Source: Synechocystis sp. PCC 6714
GTDB lineage: Bacteria; Cyanobacteriota; Cyanobacteriia; Cyanobacteriales; Microcystaceae
Assembly (NCBI RefSeq): GCF_000478825.2
Contig: NZ_CP007542.1
Coordinates: forward strand, 1,240,001 to 1,304,000
Length of the DNA stretch: 64,000 nt
Reading direction: 5' to 3'
Part shown: positions 9,686-19,034 of the stretch, one piece after another
Layout of the letters: each line of letters opens with the position of its first letter
How positions within the stretch are numbered: position 1 is the stretch's first letter
The notes under the pieces: model-generated
What the model saw: only the letters and a program-made list of their open reading frames with translations
Databases searched by the model: none
What the model was told of the DNA's origin: nothing
Made by a program: the position numbers and the translations under genes

Positions 9686-12067
9686 CTACTGATCAAAGTT
9701 ACGAGAGAAACCCTCCTGTTTGAGAAATACAAACCGGGGAGACAAAGGCGGCAAGTTTTTGGCATTGTTAAAACGAGTGTCATAGCGCCAATCCCGATTG
9801 GGGGCACCATACACCTGATCACTCCATCGTCCCGTAACCCGCTCCGGTAATCCTGTACTCACAAAGGATCCTCTATATGTGAGAGTTCTTCCACCCCAGT
9901 TTTCGTGGAAACGGGGATAATTTTCTAGCCCACCATTGTAGCCTGGGGTCAGGGTTGAGTTAGTAATGTCTGTCCCGGCCAAAAATGCGGTGTTAACCGT
10001 TGTGTCCTCAGCAACTGGGGCAGTTGTGGTGGAACCCTTATTGAGTTGAATATTGTTATTAATACGTAGTCCAGAAAGAACGTTCAAAGAATCGGCCAGT
10101 ACACTTGCCGGTTGCCAGTTGACAGTGTTGTAATTCCCCACCACATAGACTGCTTGGTCACTAACAAAGGTTAGACCTGTGGGATCAGAATTGTTGCTAG
10201 TTTCTGCCAATCCAGGCAATTGTCGACCTCCCACCACCACAAATCCATAGGGGCTAGCACTTGTGGTGGGGCTAGGGGTAGCAGCACCACTAACAGTGGC
10301 ATGGAAAACTAAACCATTACTGCTGGTATCAGAACTAGCCAAACCCAGCCTTTGGAAAGAATTTGCCGGAGCCGCATTATCCGCTGTGGCCGTGGCAAAT
10401 AATAGTTGATTGGCGGAAACTAAACCTGTGCCAGTGTCATTAAGGTAAACCCCCTGAAAATTCCAAACAGTAAGACTCTCCAAATTTATTTGAAGCAGAC
10501 GCATAGTTCTTGGATTACTTCCATCACGTTCACGGTTATTCACAAAACTTAACCCGGTGGTGGTGTAGCCAGTGGCACTGGGATCTCGGTACTGAATAGG
10601 CGCACTGATAAAACACCCTCCGGCCAAGGCGGCAATTTGATTGGGAGTATAGCCTCGTATTCGGTTGCGTTGGGCTGTGGTTAGAGTGCCTAGGGTGGTT
10701 TCCAACACTGCCCTTACTCCATTAGCGGCATTGAGGGGAGCGGTATTGAGGGTTACTCCCGTGGCCGAAAAGGGAACAGGGGTAGTTTGGCTGACAATTG
10801 CCCGACGGAGTGCATTTGGCAGATCGGCAATTTGAGTGGGAGTCAAATCTGTGGTTGCTGGTTCAGCCACCGGTGAACAAACCCCGGCTGTGACTGCGGC
10901 CCCCGTGACCAAGATTGGTTGACGTAAACTGGCTAGTTGAGCATTAGTCAGCGTTGTGGGAGTTCCAGAACCAAGCGCATCACGTTTAGTAGCTGTGACA
11001 TCAAATGGAATGATGCCCATGCCAACACCGGAGACACTAGCTTTCTGCGGAGCATATACAAAGCTGATATCTGCCTGGTCGTAATAATTACCGCCAACTC
11101 CCAAGGTGCTAATGGTAGGGATAGATAACGCCTCCACCCCCAGTTGTACCTGACTCCCCCAACTGGCAGTGACATTGGCCGGTGTCATCGCCGCCGTTGT
11201 GGCCGCAGTTCCCCCGGTTCCTCCCGATAGCAGATTAATCAAAGTCCCCGCACCATTGGCAATGCGGACGTGACCATTAGCGTAGGTAGAATTATCGTTT
11301 TTACGGCTATTAAAAAGCTGATTCCCCACCGTAACTTGCCCTGTAATTGTCAGACCATTAGGCGCATTATTGTTAGCTCCCAGAAAAAGATTGCCATTGG
11401 TATGAACTGGCCCTTCTAGATCCATACGGGCGCCGGGCAAAATTTCCAGATCATTGGCGTAGAAAGCCGCAAACTGAAACATCGGGATTTGCCGACTTTT
11501 CACCACCATTTCGGTCATGGCGATCACATCGTCCGGATTGGCATTCTCCTTGGCACTAACAGCACTGATGGCATAACGGGTTTCGAGCATATTCAGCCCC
11601 TGAAAAGTGTCCCCCGGGGGCACTGTGCCCTGGGTAGCCAAGCCGTTATTCTCCGGTACGACATAGCTGTAAGCCAGAATATTTGCTGTGGAATCATCGG
11701 GGGAGACAAAACTTGCCACTTGACAACGGAAATCTCCAGTCCCCAAATTGGTTTGTTGCAGACACTGATTCAAGGATGTAGGACTGGTGCCGTTCGGACT
11801 TCTATCACTGAGGAAAACTTCCCGCAATTCTTCCACACGCATATTCAGTGCCCCTTCTGCGCCATAGAAGCCACTACTTCCTATTGCAGTTCCCTTGGAT
11901 GATAGGGTGTAAAGCTTAGCTAAAATCGCATAGGCCACCAATAAGCCGGATAGGGTAATTAATAGGGATACGACTAAAAAGAGCATATATCCCTTGGGAT
12001 TACTCTTGGGATTTCTAGAAAATAAAAATAGAGTAAGGCGGATATTACCAATAGCTTTAGTTTTCAT
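9686..12067 (-). CDS. PilX-like minor pilin operon protein
   Basis: About 793 residues from the ATG at 12067; a further upstream TTG is less likely. The N-terminus carries the PilX_N-type hydrophobic helix (NPKGYMLFLVVSLLITLSG), after which the protein is a long Gly/Ala/Thr/Asn-rich secreted domain. The segment MDLEGPVHTNGNLFLG resembles the PilX-like domain of pilus-assembly proteins. It is the last of four minor pilin genes on this strand. The Synechocystis equivalent is, by my recollection, slr2018 behind pilA9-pilA11. It probably forms part of the minor pilin tip or priming complex. Role inferred from position and fold; adhesion function is possible. Confidence 0.82.
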   Translation of the reverse strand: MKTKAIGNIRLTLFLFSRNPKSNPKGYMLFLVVSLLITLSGLLVAYAILAKLYTLSSKGTAIGSSGFYGAEGALNMRVEELREVFLSDRSPNGTSPTSLNQCLQQTNLGTGDFRCQVASFVSPDDSTANILAYSYVVPENNGLATQGTVPPGDTFQGLNMLETRYAISAVSAKENANPDDVIAMTEMVVKSRQIPMFQFAAFYANDLEILPGARMDLEGPVHTNGNLFLGANNNAPNGLTITGQVTVGNQLFNSRKNDNSTYANGHVRIANGAGTLINLLSGGTGGTAATTAAMTPANVTASWGSQVQLGVEALSIPTISTLGVGGNYYDQADISFVYAPQKASVSGVGMGIIPFDVTATKRDALGSGTPTTLTNAQLASLRQPILVTGAAVTAGVCSPVAEPATTDLTPTQIADLPNALRRAIVSQTTPVPFSATGVTLNTAPLNAANGVRAVLETTLGTLTTAQRNRIRGYTPNQIAALAGGCFISAPIQYRDPSATGYTTTGLSFVNNRERDGSNPRTMRLLQINLESLTVWNFQGVYLNDTGTGLVSANQLLFATATADNAAPANSFQRLGLASSDTSSNGLVFHATVSGAATPSPTTSASPYGFVVVGGRQLPGLAETSNNSDPTGLTFVSDQAVYVVGNYNTVNWQPASVLADSLNVLSGLRINNNIQLNKGSTTTAPVAEDTTVNTAFLAGTDITNSTLTPGYNGGLENYPRFHENWGGRTLTYRGSFVSTGLPERVTGRWSDQVYGAPNRDWRYDTRFNNAKNLPPLSPRFVFLKQEGFSRNFDQ

Positions 12068-12142
12068 AATTTTTCTGAGTAAAAATAGCTGCAAACAGAG
12101 TTAGAAAAAGATAAAATAGACAAAAATTCAGGCTATATCGCT

Positions 12143-13204
12143 CTAGAAATTAATCAAATTTCGGGGATAAAAAGTCTGAGTTTGGGATTTACTATTAATT
12201 TGGGTAATATTGTTGGCGGATAAGCCAGGAGCATTGTCACCAACATTGGGACGACTGGTAACATTAATGCCATTAATTTGAGACCAGTTATAGGTTGTGG
12301 CTAAGCTAGGGGTACAGGTAAAAGTATTTGTCTGGGGTAGAAGAGTGGTACAAACAGAATTAGCATTGTTTTGTCTAACTGTGGCCGTAACAGTAAACTG
12401 ACCGACGTTATCAATAACATTAATAGAAACCCCATCAATAGTTGCTTGGAGGGTAGTTTCATTAAGACGATAACCCCGCTCTTCCAGAACTAGCAATTGG
12501 GTTGATCCGCCGGCAGTATAATTATTAGTCAGGTTTCCCGTAACTCCAATGGCAGCCGAAGCTACCTGCCCTAGGCTTGGAGTCCCTGCGATTGCACTTC
12601 CTCCTGTATCGTAAATCGCTTCACTGGCATAATTGAGGAACTCTCCTTGCCCGTTGCCGTTGTAGATATAAACCCGCAGATTGCCACCATTGCTCTCTCG
12701 ATAGCTTTTCCATTGAGCTAAATCATCGGGGTAATTGTCTCCATTGCCGTCCACTGGAGCACACCCAGCCGGCGCTGTTACATCGGCACTTAAAACAGTA
12801 ATTTCTGTCTGTGTTCCAGCAGTTATATCTTCACAAACCCTCAGTCTGGTAGCTATTTTTAACTGACGGATAATAATTTCTGAATTAGTCGAGCCATTGG
12901 GAAAAGGTCGAATGGAAATAACCGGAAAATTAGGATCTGTGCCAATGCCTTCCCCTGCTTGAGTAATGGTCGGGCCCACCACTTCAAACACCGTTTTTAG
13001 ATTTTGATTACTGTTATTTTTAGCGGCATCTTTCAAATACATTTCACGATTTACTGAGAAAGCAAAGTAAGCTAGCTGAATTAAAATACCGCCAATGATT
13101 ACCCCGACAATTAATTCAACCAAGCTCACACCGCGATTATTGTGTTTGGTAAACTTAGGACCGGAGACGGGCAAAAACAGTTTGTACACGGTAGATAGTT
13201 TCAT
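12143..13204 (-). CDS. PilW-like minor pilin
   Basis: About 353 residues from the ATG at 13204; an ATG at 13210 and a TTG at 13231 are alternatives. It has a type III prepilin leader, with cleavage expected after the Gly in NNRG and the mature helix starting VSLVELIVGVIIGG; Glu is at mature position 5, as needed for pilin methylation and assembly. The C-terminal domain is polar and rich in Thr/Asn/Gly and shows Cys pairs. The start overlaps the end of the preceding PilV-like gene by about 50 bases, which implies translational coupling. It is processed by the prepilin peptidase and assembled by the PilB/PilC machinery. Confidence 0.85.
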   Translation of the reverse strand: MKLSTVYKLFLPVSGPKFTKHNNRGVSLVELIVGVIIGGILIQLAYFAFSVNREMYLKDAAKNNSNQNLKTVFEVVGPTITQAGEGIGTDPNFPVISIRPFPNGSTNSEIIIRQLKIATRLRVCEDITAGTQTEITVLSADVTAPAGCAPVDGNGDNYPDDLAQWKSYRESNGGNLRVYIYNGNGQGEFLNYASEAIYDTGGSAIAGTPSLGQVASAAIGVTGNLTNNYTAGGSTQLLVLEERGYRLNETTLQATIDGVSINVIDNVGQFTVTATVRQNNANSVCTTLLPQTNTFTCTPSLATTYNWSQINGINVTSRPNVGDNAPGLSANNITQINSKSQTQTFYPRNLINF

Positions 13205-13631
13205 TAGCATTATGGGGGGCTTTAACTTCAATTAAAATTTGTCGGGCAAAGTCATTTTCTCCCACCGCAGTAGAACAGGTTCCGTTGGGATTAGCTGGAT
13301 TCAAAGTACTACTTTTTGTGCAAATATACTGGTCAACTTGGTAGGTATTGCCGTTTTGTTCGGGCAGATTGGTTAATACTGTTTTGCCCAACTTGGTGTT
13401 CAGCTCATCCATGGTTTGACTACGGAGGTCATTGATCAGGGTATTGGCCACTGCTGTGGCTCCGGTGAGCTGACGATTCTTAGCATTCTGAAGGCCGAAG
13501 TTCATAAAAGCGGGCAACATGACCGTGAGGGTAATGCTTAGGATGATCAAGGAAACTAGGTTTTCCGTGAGGGTAAATCCACCTGCCATAGGTTTGGGAT
13601 TAAAGATTTTCCATAGTTTTTTTGTCTGCAT
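13155..13631 (-). CDS. PilV-like minor pilin
   Basis: 158 residues from the ATG at 13631. The same frame is open far upstream, but that extension is out of frame with, and overlaps, the preceding pilin gene, so it is discarded. The prepilin leader ends MAGG, followed by FTLTENLVSLIILSI with Glu at mature position 5. The body has Cys residues (YICTKSS, GTCSTAV) that may form a disulfide. It sits between the FimT- and PilW-like genes, the usual order for minor pilin clusters. Minor pilins of this type prime pilus assembly or sit at the tip. Confidence 0.85.
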   Translation of the reverse strand: MQTKKLWKIFNPKPMAGGFTLTENLVSLIILSITLTVMLPAFMNFGLQNAKNRQLTGATAVANTLINDLRSQTMDELNTKLGKTVLTNLPEQNGNTYQVDQYICTKSSTLNPANPNGTCSTAVGENDFARQILIEVKAPHNANETIYRVQTVFARLRS

Positions 13632-13662
13632 AAATAGAATCCTTTGACTAAAATTTGATGTA

Positions 13663-14763
13663 CTATCTTCTGTTGTTGCCACCTCTGTTGCCATTGCCCC
13701 CTGCCCGACCAGGATTACCGGGGGCAGCGTCGGGGCTGTCATCATTGGAAGGTTGATTGTTATCAGAATTGCCGGGGGAGCAACCATCGGAACCATTGCC
13801 CAAGCCTTGGTTACATCCCGGCCGGTTATTACCGTTGTTGCCATTGCCTGGGCCCCCTCCAGCAACTTCCTCTGGCTCTGAACCACCACCGCCACCCCCT
13901 GTCGGGCTTTCACTACCAGTGGGACTTTCAGAACCTGCACCGCCACCACCAGACCCAGAGCCCATGGCGATCGCCGTAGCGTCCATAGCCCCACCGGGAA
14001 AAATAATTACTTTGGCTTCTTCATTGGTGCGGGTATTGGTCAAAACCAAATTGAGTTCGTCGGTAACCATACCGTTAGCATCAAAAAGACTTACTAGCCC
14101 CCTACTGTTAATGCAGATAGACCAGTTATCTGTGGCAGCATTGCCAAATTTCCCGGCCATGTGGATATCTGGGCTACCCTGGGACGTTTTTTTGTTGACG
14201 TTGAGGTCCTCCTCCATGAAGGCACCGTCATTCTTCCAGTTTTTGATGGTTTCTACTTTAGTACCCGCCGCTTTTGCCCCCACTGGGGCCCCCAGAGTTA
14301 TGGTGCTATTGCCAAAATTAACTGAGAGCGCATCTGCTTCTGTGCCCCCTACCTTGAGGCGATCGCCAATGGCAAATCCACTGACATCATTCAAGGCAAT
14401 GGTGTTATCCGTAGCAAGGGCATCTTGGCGGAGAGTGGCATTGGCCTGGCAACTACCACTTCGGATTCTTTGTACTTGAATAGCTTCCTGAGGACTGTTG
14501 GGATTAACAGTAATACGGTAGGTGGAAGTACTTGTCATAGCCCGGGTTCTAGTAGTCTTGACCACACTCTGCAGACGATCTTGACTATTTTTGAGGGGAT
14601 TTTCGTACCAAGGCTTGGCATTGATCACCACCCCAGACAGAATACCAATCACTACCACCACCACTGCCAACTCCATTAGGGTGTAACCCGCTGGCAATCT
14701 GGGTCGGGAACTTCGTGCCAAGGGGAGAAATGAGCGGAGCTGGGGAAATTGCAGTTTATACAT
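13663..14763 (-). CDS. FimT/GspH-like minor pilin with Gly/Asn-rich tail
   Basis: 366 residues from the ATG at 14763. The prepilin site is PAG followed by YTLMELAVVVVVIG, with Glu at mature position 5 and an unusually Val-rich helix. A GspH-like domain spans about 50-280, including the Cys pair GSCQANA and WSICINSRG. The last ~100 residues are low complexity: SGSGGGGAGSESPTG, then repeated GNGNN and Pro/Gly stretches ending GNRGGNNRR. This tail is not typical of FimT and may be a flexible surface extension. First gene of the pilin operon; a Crp-family regulator is transcribed divergently 440 bases away. The Synechocystis counterpart is likely pilA9. Confidence 0.85.
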   Translation of the reverse strand: MYKLQFPQLRSFLPLARSSRPRLPAGYTLMELAVVVVVIGILSGVVINAKPWYENPLKNSQDRLQSVVKTTRTRAMTSTSTYRITVNPNSPQEAIQVQRIRSGSCQANATLRQDALATDNTIALNDVSGFAIGDRLKVGGTEADALSVNFGNSTITLGAPVGAKAAGTKVETIKNWKNDGAFMEEDLNVNKKTSQGSPDIHMAGKFGNAATDNWSICINSRGLVSLFDANGMVTDELNLVLTNTRTNEEAKVIIFPGGAMDATAIAMGSGSGGGGAGSESPTGSESPTGGGGGGSEPEEVAGGGPGNGNNGNNRPGCNQGLGNGSDGCSPGNSDNNQPSNDDSPDAAPGNPGRAGGNGNRGGNNRR

Positions 14764-15204
14764 GGTCAATGGCGATATTGGGCAGGGAAGGCAAGGAAAC
14801 TCTCATCTATTTTTTGGGGTTAGATTCAAGCTAAAAGTAAAATTTAAAGCTTAAATAAAGGATTTTTAAAGCCCTTTTAAAGCAGGGGAGAATAGCTAAG
14901 TAGCTACCACACAAATGGGGGGCAGGGGGATTTTTTTATCTCAACTAGACAGATCGTAACGAGATTTCCAAGAGAATTTTCTGGATTATCAATGGCGTAA
15001 TTAGGCACAGACGATCATAGTATGGAAGATAATTAACTTCCCCTAAATGTTAATTTAATTTAGAGATAATTATTGTTAACCAACTCACTAAAACCTGTGA
15101 CAGTAAACACCAAAGTAGTTTACAAGTTTGCCTATTTTTTCTTGTAACAGGGCGTTTGAGGATAATTTCGGGGGTTAATTTATGCATTATTTGGTTACAT
15201 TGAT
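14764..15204. other. Divergent intergenic region between pilin operon and Crp-type regulator
   Basis: A 441-base AT-rich spacer that must hold the promoters of both the minor-pilin operon (minus) and the Crp-family gene (plus). No coding region is apparent. A Crp-like half-site TGTGA lies at 15096-15100, followed six bases later by ACACC (15107-15111), an imperfect match to the TGTGA-N6-TCACA palindrome. In Synechocystis the SYCRP1/SYCRP2 regulators are reported to control this pilin operon, so an operator here is plausible. The site itself is weak. Confidence 0.4.
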
Positions 15205-15930
15205 ATGACACCACAAAAGCCCTCGGGAAAACAACTCAAACAGTTGGCCAACGAAATTTCTTTTTTCCGAGCCATACCAAAAGATTTGTTGATGGAAACT
15301 ATCACTTATTTGAGTTTCCGTAATTATCCTTGTAGTCAGTCGATTTTATTTGACAACTATTACGGCGGGTCAATTTACTTTATTGCTGAAGGTTGGATAA
15401 AAGTTTGTGTTATTGGCGAATGTTCAAAAAACAGCGTCTATACTATCTACGGCAGTGGCGAAATGGTTGGGGCGATCGCCGCGGTGGAGGAAGACTGGAA
15501 CCCCAGGGAAGCCGTCACCCTATCCCCGGCAAAGATTTGGAGTATTCCCACCCAAGATTTCCTAAATTTACTTAACCAGCATCCCCAAGCTGGCATTCAA
15601 GTAGCAATTTTTGCGTCCAAACGTCTTAGAAAACTGAACCAATATTTCCGCTTACGGGAAGCGGATAGTGTGGCGAAAGTAGCTCATATTCTGCTGGAAC
15701 TAGTTAACCACAGAGACAGGCGAATAAATCCCAAAAAATATAGAGTATTAATACCGAACTTACCTCACCGAGAGATGGCCCTGCTCAGTGGAGTTACGAG
15801 GGAAACTGTCACCCGGACACTAATTAAGCTAGAGAAAAAAGGATTGATCCTCCGCCAGGGAGCAACCATTGAAATTGTTGAATTGGATGCCCTGCAACAA
15901 TTGGTCAGCGGTGATCCCACCTCGGTCTGA
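15205..15930 (+). CDS. sycrp2: Crp/Fnr-family transcription regulator (SYCRP2-like)
   Basis: A 241-residue Crp-family regulator. It has an N-terminal cyclic-nucleotide-type beta-barrel (about 15-125), a dimerisation helix (about 130-150) and a C-terminal winged helix-turn-helix with LPHREMALLSGVTRETVTR at about 186-204. The phosphate cassette is altered: GEMVG near 85 is present, but the position after the Arg in NPREAVT is Glu rather than Ser or Thr, so cAMP binding is doubtful. Divergent orientation to the minor pilin operon matches sycrp2 (sll1924) beside pilA9 in Synechocystis, reported to act with SYCRP1. Identity by context and sequence; ligand status inferred. Confidence 0.85.
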   Translation: MTPQKPSGKQLKQLANEISFFRAIPKDLLMETITYLSFRNYPCSQSILFDNYYGGSIYFIAEGWIKVCVIGECSKNSVYTIYGSGEMVGAIAAVEEDWNPREAVTLSPAKIWSIPTQDFLNLLNQHPQAGIQVAIFASKRLRKLNQYFRLREADSVAKVAHILLELVNHRDRRINPKKYRVLIPNLPHREMALLSGVTRETVTRTLIKLEKKGLILRQGATIEIVELDALQQLVSGDPTSV

Positions 15931-16115
15931 TTTCGGCCAATTAACCCATGGAACCAAGAATCTATTGGAGCCGTTGAGTTGCGGCAGTTAAATCCTGCCA
16001 GTTCGCCTTGGTACGAGTGGTTAATCCTCCCTAACCCCCTTAATAAGCGGGAAATTGATGGTGATTCAGGAGGATAGAGTCATTACTCTGAACCGTTCAA
16101 ATACATATCAAGGAA

Positions 16116-17423
16116 CTAAAGGAGGGTGCGAGCTTTGAGTTGTAGATAACGATCGACCAACTGTTCACTGACTTTGTCCGCTGGAGCATCCAACACTAAC
16201 ACCCCTTTCTGTTTTAGCTTGGCCAGAGCCAACTGCCTTTGTTGCAACAGATTAATGGCCACTGCCTGTTGGTAGGCATTGCCAACGGTGATGGCATTGG
16301 AATGGGCTAACTGATCCACCTGGGGATCCCGTAGGGCGACGCAAAAGGGTAAATAACGGGGGGCTAATTGGCCAAGGGCAGTGAGTAATTCTCCCGAAGC
16401 AGTGGGATCAATCAAATCGGTGATGCACACCACTAAGGCCCGCCGGGTTTGTTGTTGCACCAATTTACCGATCGCCGCGCTGTAATCGGGTTCCTGTAAT
16501 ACTGGTTGGATGGGACTCAGGGTTTTTAATAATTTGGGTAAATACTGCAAACCCCGCTCCGGGGGTAACCAACTCACCACTTCCCGGTCAAATACCCCTA
16601 TGCTCAGGCGATCGCCTCGATGGAGGGCCGCCACCGCCAGGGACAGACTAGTATTCAGCCCCCAATCAAATCGCTGTAGCCCCTGCACCCAAGCGGTCAT
16701 CAGCCGGCCCCGGTCAAGCAAAATAATCACCGTCTGTTCCCGTTCCGGTTCCAACACCCGCATGAGGGGAATGCCCCGTCGAGCACTGGCTTTCCAGTCT
16801 AAGTAACGTAAATCGTCCCCCGCTTGGTAATCCCGCAGTTCCCGAAATTCCGTACCTAAACCGAGCTTCCGCATTTGTCTTAGGTTGCCCGTGGTAGCTT
16901 GGGCCAGGCGAATAGTGAGGGATTTCAGCCCCATTAAATCCGGATGGACGGTCACTGTTTCCTGCTGCCCCACCGTCCATTGGTACCAAGTTAATTGCCA
17001 GGGACATAACTGTCTTATATTCAACTTCCCCCAAACGTATTGCCCTCGCTGACGGGGTTGCACGTGATAACTTAGCTGGATGGTTCCCTGGGGGAGCATT
17101 CGGGCCGCCCTCAGCTCATCTGTGGCCAAAAATGGGCCAGGGTAGTCGTCCTTAATCTTGGCGATCGCCGTGGGGCCAGAATTTTCCACTGAGATGGCCA
17201 CAGGATTTTCTCGACCAATGGAAAGGGGTCCCAGGGGTTGCCGTTGCACTGTTATTTTTTGCTTTTTGCCCCGCCCATAGTCAATTACCGTCAACAGCAA
17301 CAGTGCGGAATCTGCTATGACCAAAGCCACCACTGCTGTGGGAATGGTGTAGATTTGAGCCACCACCATAGCTCCGCCGCCAATGAGCATTAGGCAAATA
17401 TAGAAGCGGAGAGTGGGAACCAT
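16116..17423 (-). CDS. DUF58 (vWA-like) membrane-anchored protein
   Basis: 435 residues. Two adjacent hydrophobic segments lie at the N-terminus (about 7-45). The DUF58 core is at about 190-290, with the signature RDYQAGDDLRYLDWKASARR followed by TVIILLDRGRLM, the start of a von Willebrand A-like fold. DUF58 proteins are usually partners of MoxR AAA+ ATPases in cofactor insertion or envelope stress, but no moxR gene is adjacent here, so the partner must be elsewhere. It stands alone between the Crp-type gene and the Mrp operon. Family call is firm; biochemical role unknown. Confidence 0.85.
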   Translation of the reverse strand: MVPTLRFYICLMLIGGGAMVVAQIYTIPTAVVALVIADSALLLLTVIDYGRGKKQKITVQRQPLGPLSIGRENPVAISVENSGPTAIAKIKDDYPGPFLATDELRAARMLPQGTIQLSYHVQPRQRGQYVWGKLNIRQLCPWQLTWYQWTVGQQETVTVHPDLMGLKSLTIRLAQATTGNLRQMRKLGLGTEFRELRDYQAGDDLRYLDWKASARRGIPLMRVLEPEREQTVIILLDRGRLMTAWVQGLQRFDWGLNTSLSLAVAALHRGDRLSIGVFDREVVSWLPPERGLQYLPKLLKTLSPIQPVLQEPDYSAAIGKLVQQQTRRALVVCITDLIDPTASGELLTALGQLAPRYLPFCVALRDPQVDQLAHSNAITVGNAYQQAVAINLLQQRQLALAKLKQKGVLVLDAPADKVSEQLVDRYLQLKARTLL

Positions 17424-17516
17424 GGCCTTACCGAAAATAGGGAAAAAATTTGATTACAACACCATCTTGAGTGGGGAAATTGCTTGGTAAGTAACCCCAG
17501 ACCAATGGATCTCAAC

Positions 17517-18164
17517 TCACAATAACCCCCGATAGCGGATAAAGACCAAAATCGCCCCCCAGGAGCCGATCGCCACTTTCAGAGCCACCACCATATTTAA
17601 CAGAGGAATCCAGCCAGCATCATCCAAAGGAAAATTAATGCCCAGCAAACTCAGGGCGGCCAGGGCGAGGAAAACCAACACCGATAACTTTTCCACCTTG
17701 GCAGCCTGCCATTTTTCGTACAATTGATGCAACCATTCCGGCGAAGAAATAATGGCCACTAGGCCAATGGCGGTTCCTCCCGCTACTCCGGCCGCAAAGC
17801 CTCCCCCTGGACTGAGGTGACCCCGAATGGCCAATTCTATGCCAATCAGCAGGGCAATCATAGCCCCCAACCGGGCCAGCACCACCGACGGAGCATCGCT
17901 CACTTGGTACACTATGGTGGCCGGTTTTTCCTCCGCCATCAAAAAGCGCACCCCCATAATGGCAATGGTAAACACCACCACTTCCAGCATGGTGTCGTAC
18001 AAACGGTTGCGGAAAATAATCCCCGACACCACATTGGGGGCTCCCGTTTGCTCCAACAAATTCTCCACCACCGCCACTTCTTCCAATGGTTCAACAGCAT
18101 TGCCCGTAATAAATAACATTTTGCCGTAGAACAATAGGGCCGCAATTAGGTAAACAATTTTCAC
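17517..18164 (-). CDS. mrpB: Mrp Na+/H+ antiporter subunit MrpB
   Basis: 215 residues with about six membrane segments and the MnhB-domain hallmark RGHLSPGGGFAAGVAGGTAI near 115-135. The N-terminal part (GAPNVVSGIIFRNRLYDTMLEVVVF) matches the conserved start of the MrpB or MrpA-C region. It is the last gene of the Mrp operon and overlaps the preceding DUF4040 gene by 4 bases (ATGA). Mrp complexes exchange cytoplasmic Na+ for H+ and support sodium and alkali tolerance; in cyanobacteria they are also linked to inorganic-carbon supply. Subunit call is firm. Confidence 0.9.
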   Translation of the reverse strand: MKIVYLIAALLFYGKMLFITGNAVEPLEEVAVVENLLEQTGAPNVVSGIIFRNRLYDTMLEVVVFTIAIMGVRFLMAEEKPATIVYQVSDAPSVVLARLGAMIALLIGIELAIRGHLSPGGGFAAGVAGGTAIGLVAIISSPEWLHQLYEKWQAAKVEKLSVLVFLALAALSLLGINFPLDDAGWIPLLNMVVALKVAIGSWGAILVFIRYRGLL

Positions 18165-18736
18165 GGGGCAACCTCCTGGGAGTATAGGGGCGGAACGGGG
18201 CTAGTACTAGCAGGCACAAATTTAACGGCGATCGCCTGGGGAGCCAGGGCCGGAGCGAGAATTTCCTGCAGCCGCACAACGGGGGTATTTAAAATGGCCA
18301 CATCGGCCTCGTACCAACAATGGATGGCCCGGGTTTGCCACGCTTCTGTCAAACTAGCTAAATCTTCATAGTTCAATATTTCCAACCGCAAATGGTAAGG
18401 GGCGATCGCCTGGGTAATGGCCTGTTCATCCTCCGGAGCAATTAACCTCTTACCGTCATCACTGCCGCAGGGAGCAAGTATCCCTAAACGGAGCACCAGG
18501 GAAGAGCGCACCGCCACCGCAAAGAGGGTGACAGATAACATAGTCCCCACCAATGCCTCCGTCAGGGCCACATCCGCCGCCCCCAGAAGGGTATAAATTA
18601 GGGCCGCCACCGCCCCCAAAATGCCCCGCATCACCAACGCCTGGTAGGGATTCCCTTGAACTACCACCAACAGGGCGCAAAAGGGTAACAGGGGGGTAAA
18701 AGCTAAAATTTCCGTTTGGTCTGCCAAATTAAACAT
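18161..18736 (-). CDS. Mrp antiporter DUF4040/MbhD-like subunit
   Basis: 191 residues from the ATG at 18736, which overlaps the mrpG stop by 8 bases. The frame extends upstream, but that start would overlap mrpG further without benefit. The N-terminal half has three membrane helices with VMRGILGAVAALIYTLLGAADVALTEALVG, the DUF4040/MbhD motif that in other bacteria is the C-terminal part of MrpA. The C-terminal ~100 residues are hydrophilic (DDGKRLIAPEDEQAITQA). In cyanobacteria this stand-alone subunit replaces part of the large MrpA. It overlaps mrpB by 4 bases. Confidence 0.85.
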   Translation of the reverse strand: MFNLADQTEILAFTPLLPFCALLVVVQGNPYQALVMRGILGAVAALIYTLLGAADVALTEALVGTMLSVTLFAVAVRSSLVLRLGILAPCGSDDGKRLIAPEDEQAITQAIAPYHLRLEILNYEDLASLTEAWQTRAIHCWYEADVAILNTPVVRLQEILAPALAPQAIAVKFVPASTSPVPPLYSQEVAP

Positions 18737-19034
18737 TAGTGCGTTTCTCCCCGGTGGCACAGTAGGCCAACACGTAACCCAGAATGGTATTCCATAGACA
18801 AAGACAAATAATAGCTAAGAGCAGGAGCGGCCATTCCCGGGGCAGTTTTAGAAATAGTCCCACCACGATCGCCATGGAGCCGAGGGTGTCCGACACCGTT
18901 AAAAGATGCAGTTTAGTAATGACCGATCGCCGGCTTTGAAGCAGGGGAAAAGTCCCAAAGAGCCAAAAAAGAATGCCCATGGCCAGAAAACCATTGGTCA
19001 GCCAGTTAATGATAGTGGTGCTTATGGTGCTCAT
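18729..19034 (-). CDS. mrpG: Mrp antiporter subunit MrpG
   Basis: 101 residues from the ATG at 19034, sharing an ATGA overlap with the mrpF stop; the open frame upstream lies inside mrpF and is rejected as the start. Three membrane helices are visible (AMGILFWLFGTFPLL; KLHLLTVSDTLGSMAIVVGLFL; WPLLLLAIICLCLWNTILGYVLA). The KLH...SDTLGS pattern is characteristic of MnhG/PhaG. Small accessory subunit of the hetero-oligomeric Mrp complex in the cytoplasmic membrane. Confidence 0.88.
   Translation of the reverse strand: MSTISTTIINWLTNGFLAMGILFWLFGTFPLLQSRRSVITKLHLLTVSDTLGSMAIVVGLFLKLPREWPLLLLAIICLCLWNTILGYVLAYCATGEKRTNV

Noticed and set aside
13632-13994. N-terminal extension of the PilV-like gene
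   Set aside because: The extension overlaps the FimT-like gene in another frame and the prepilin leader lies right after the internal ATG at 13631.
13757-14479. 240-codon plus-strand Pro-rich frame
   Set aside because: Antisense shadow of the Gly-rich tail of the FimT-like pilin.
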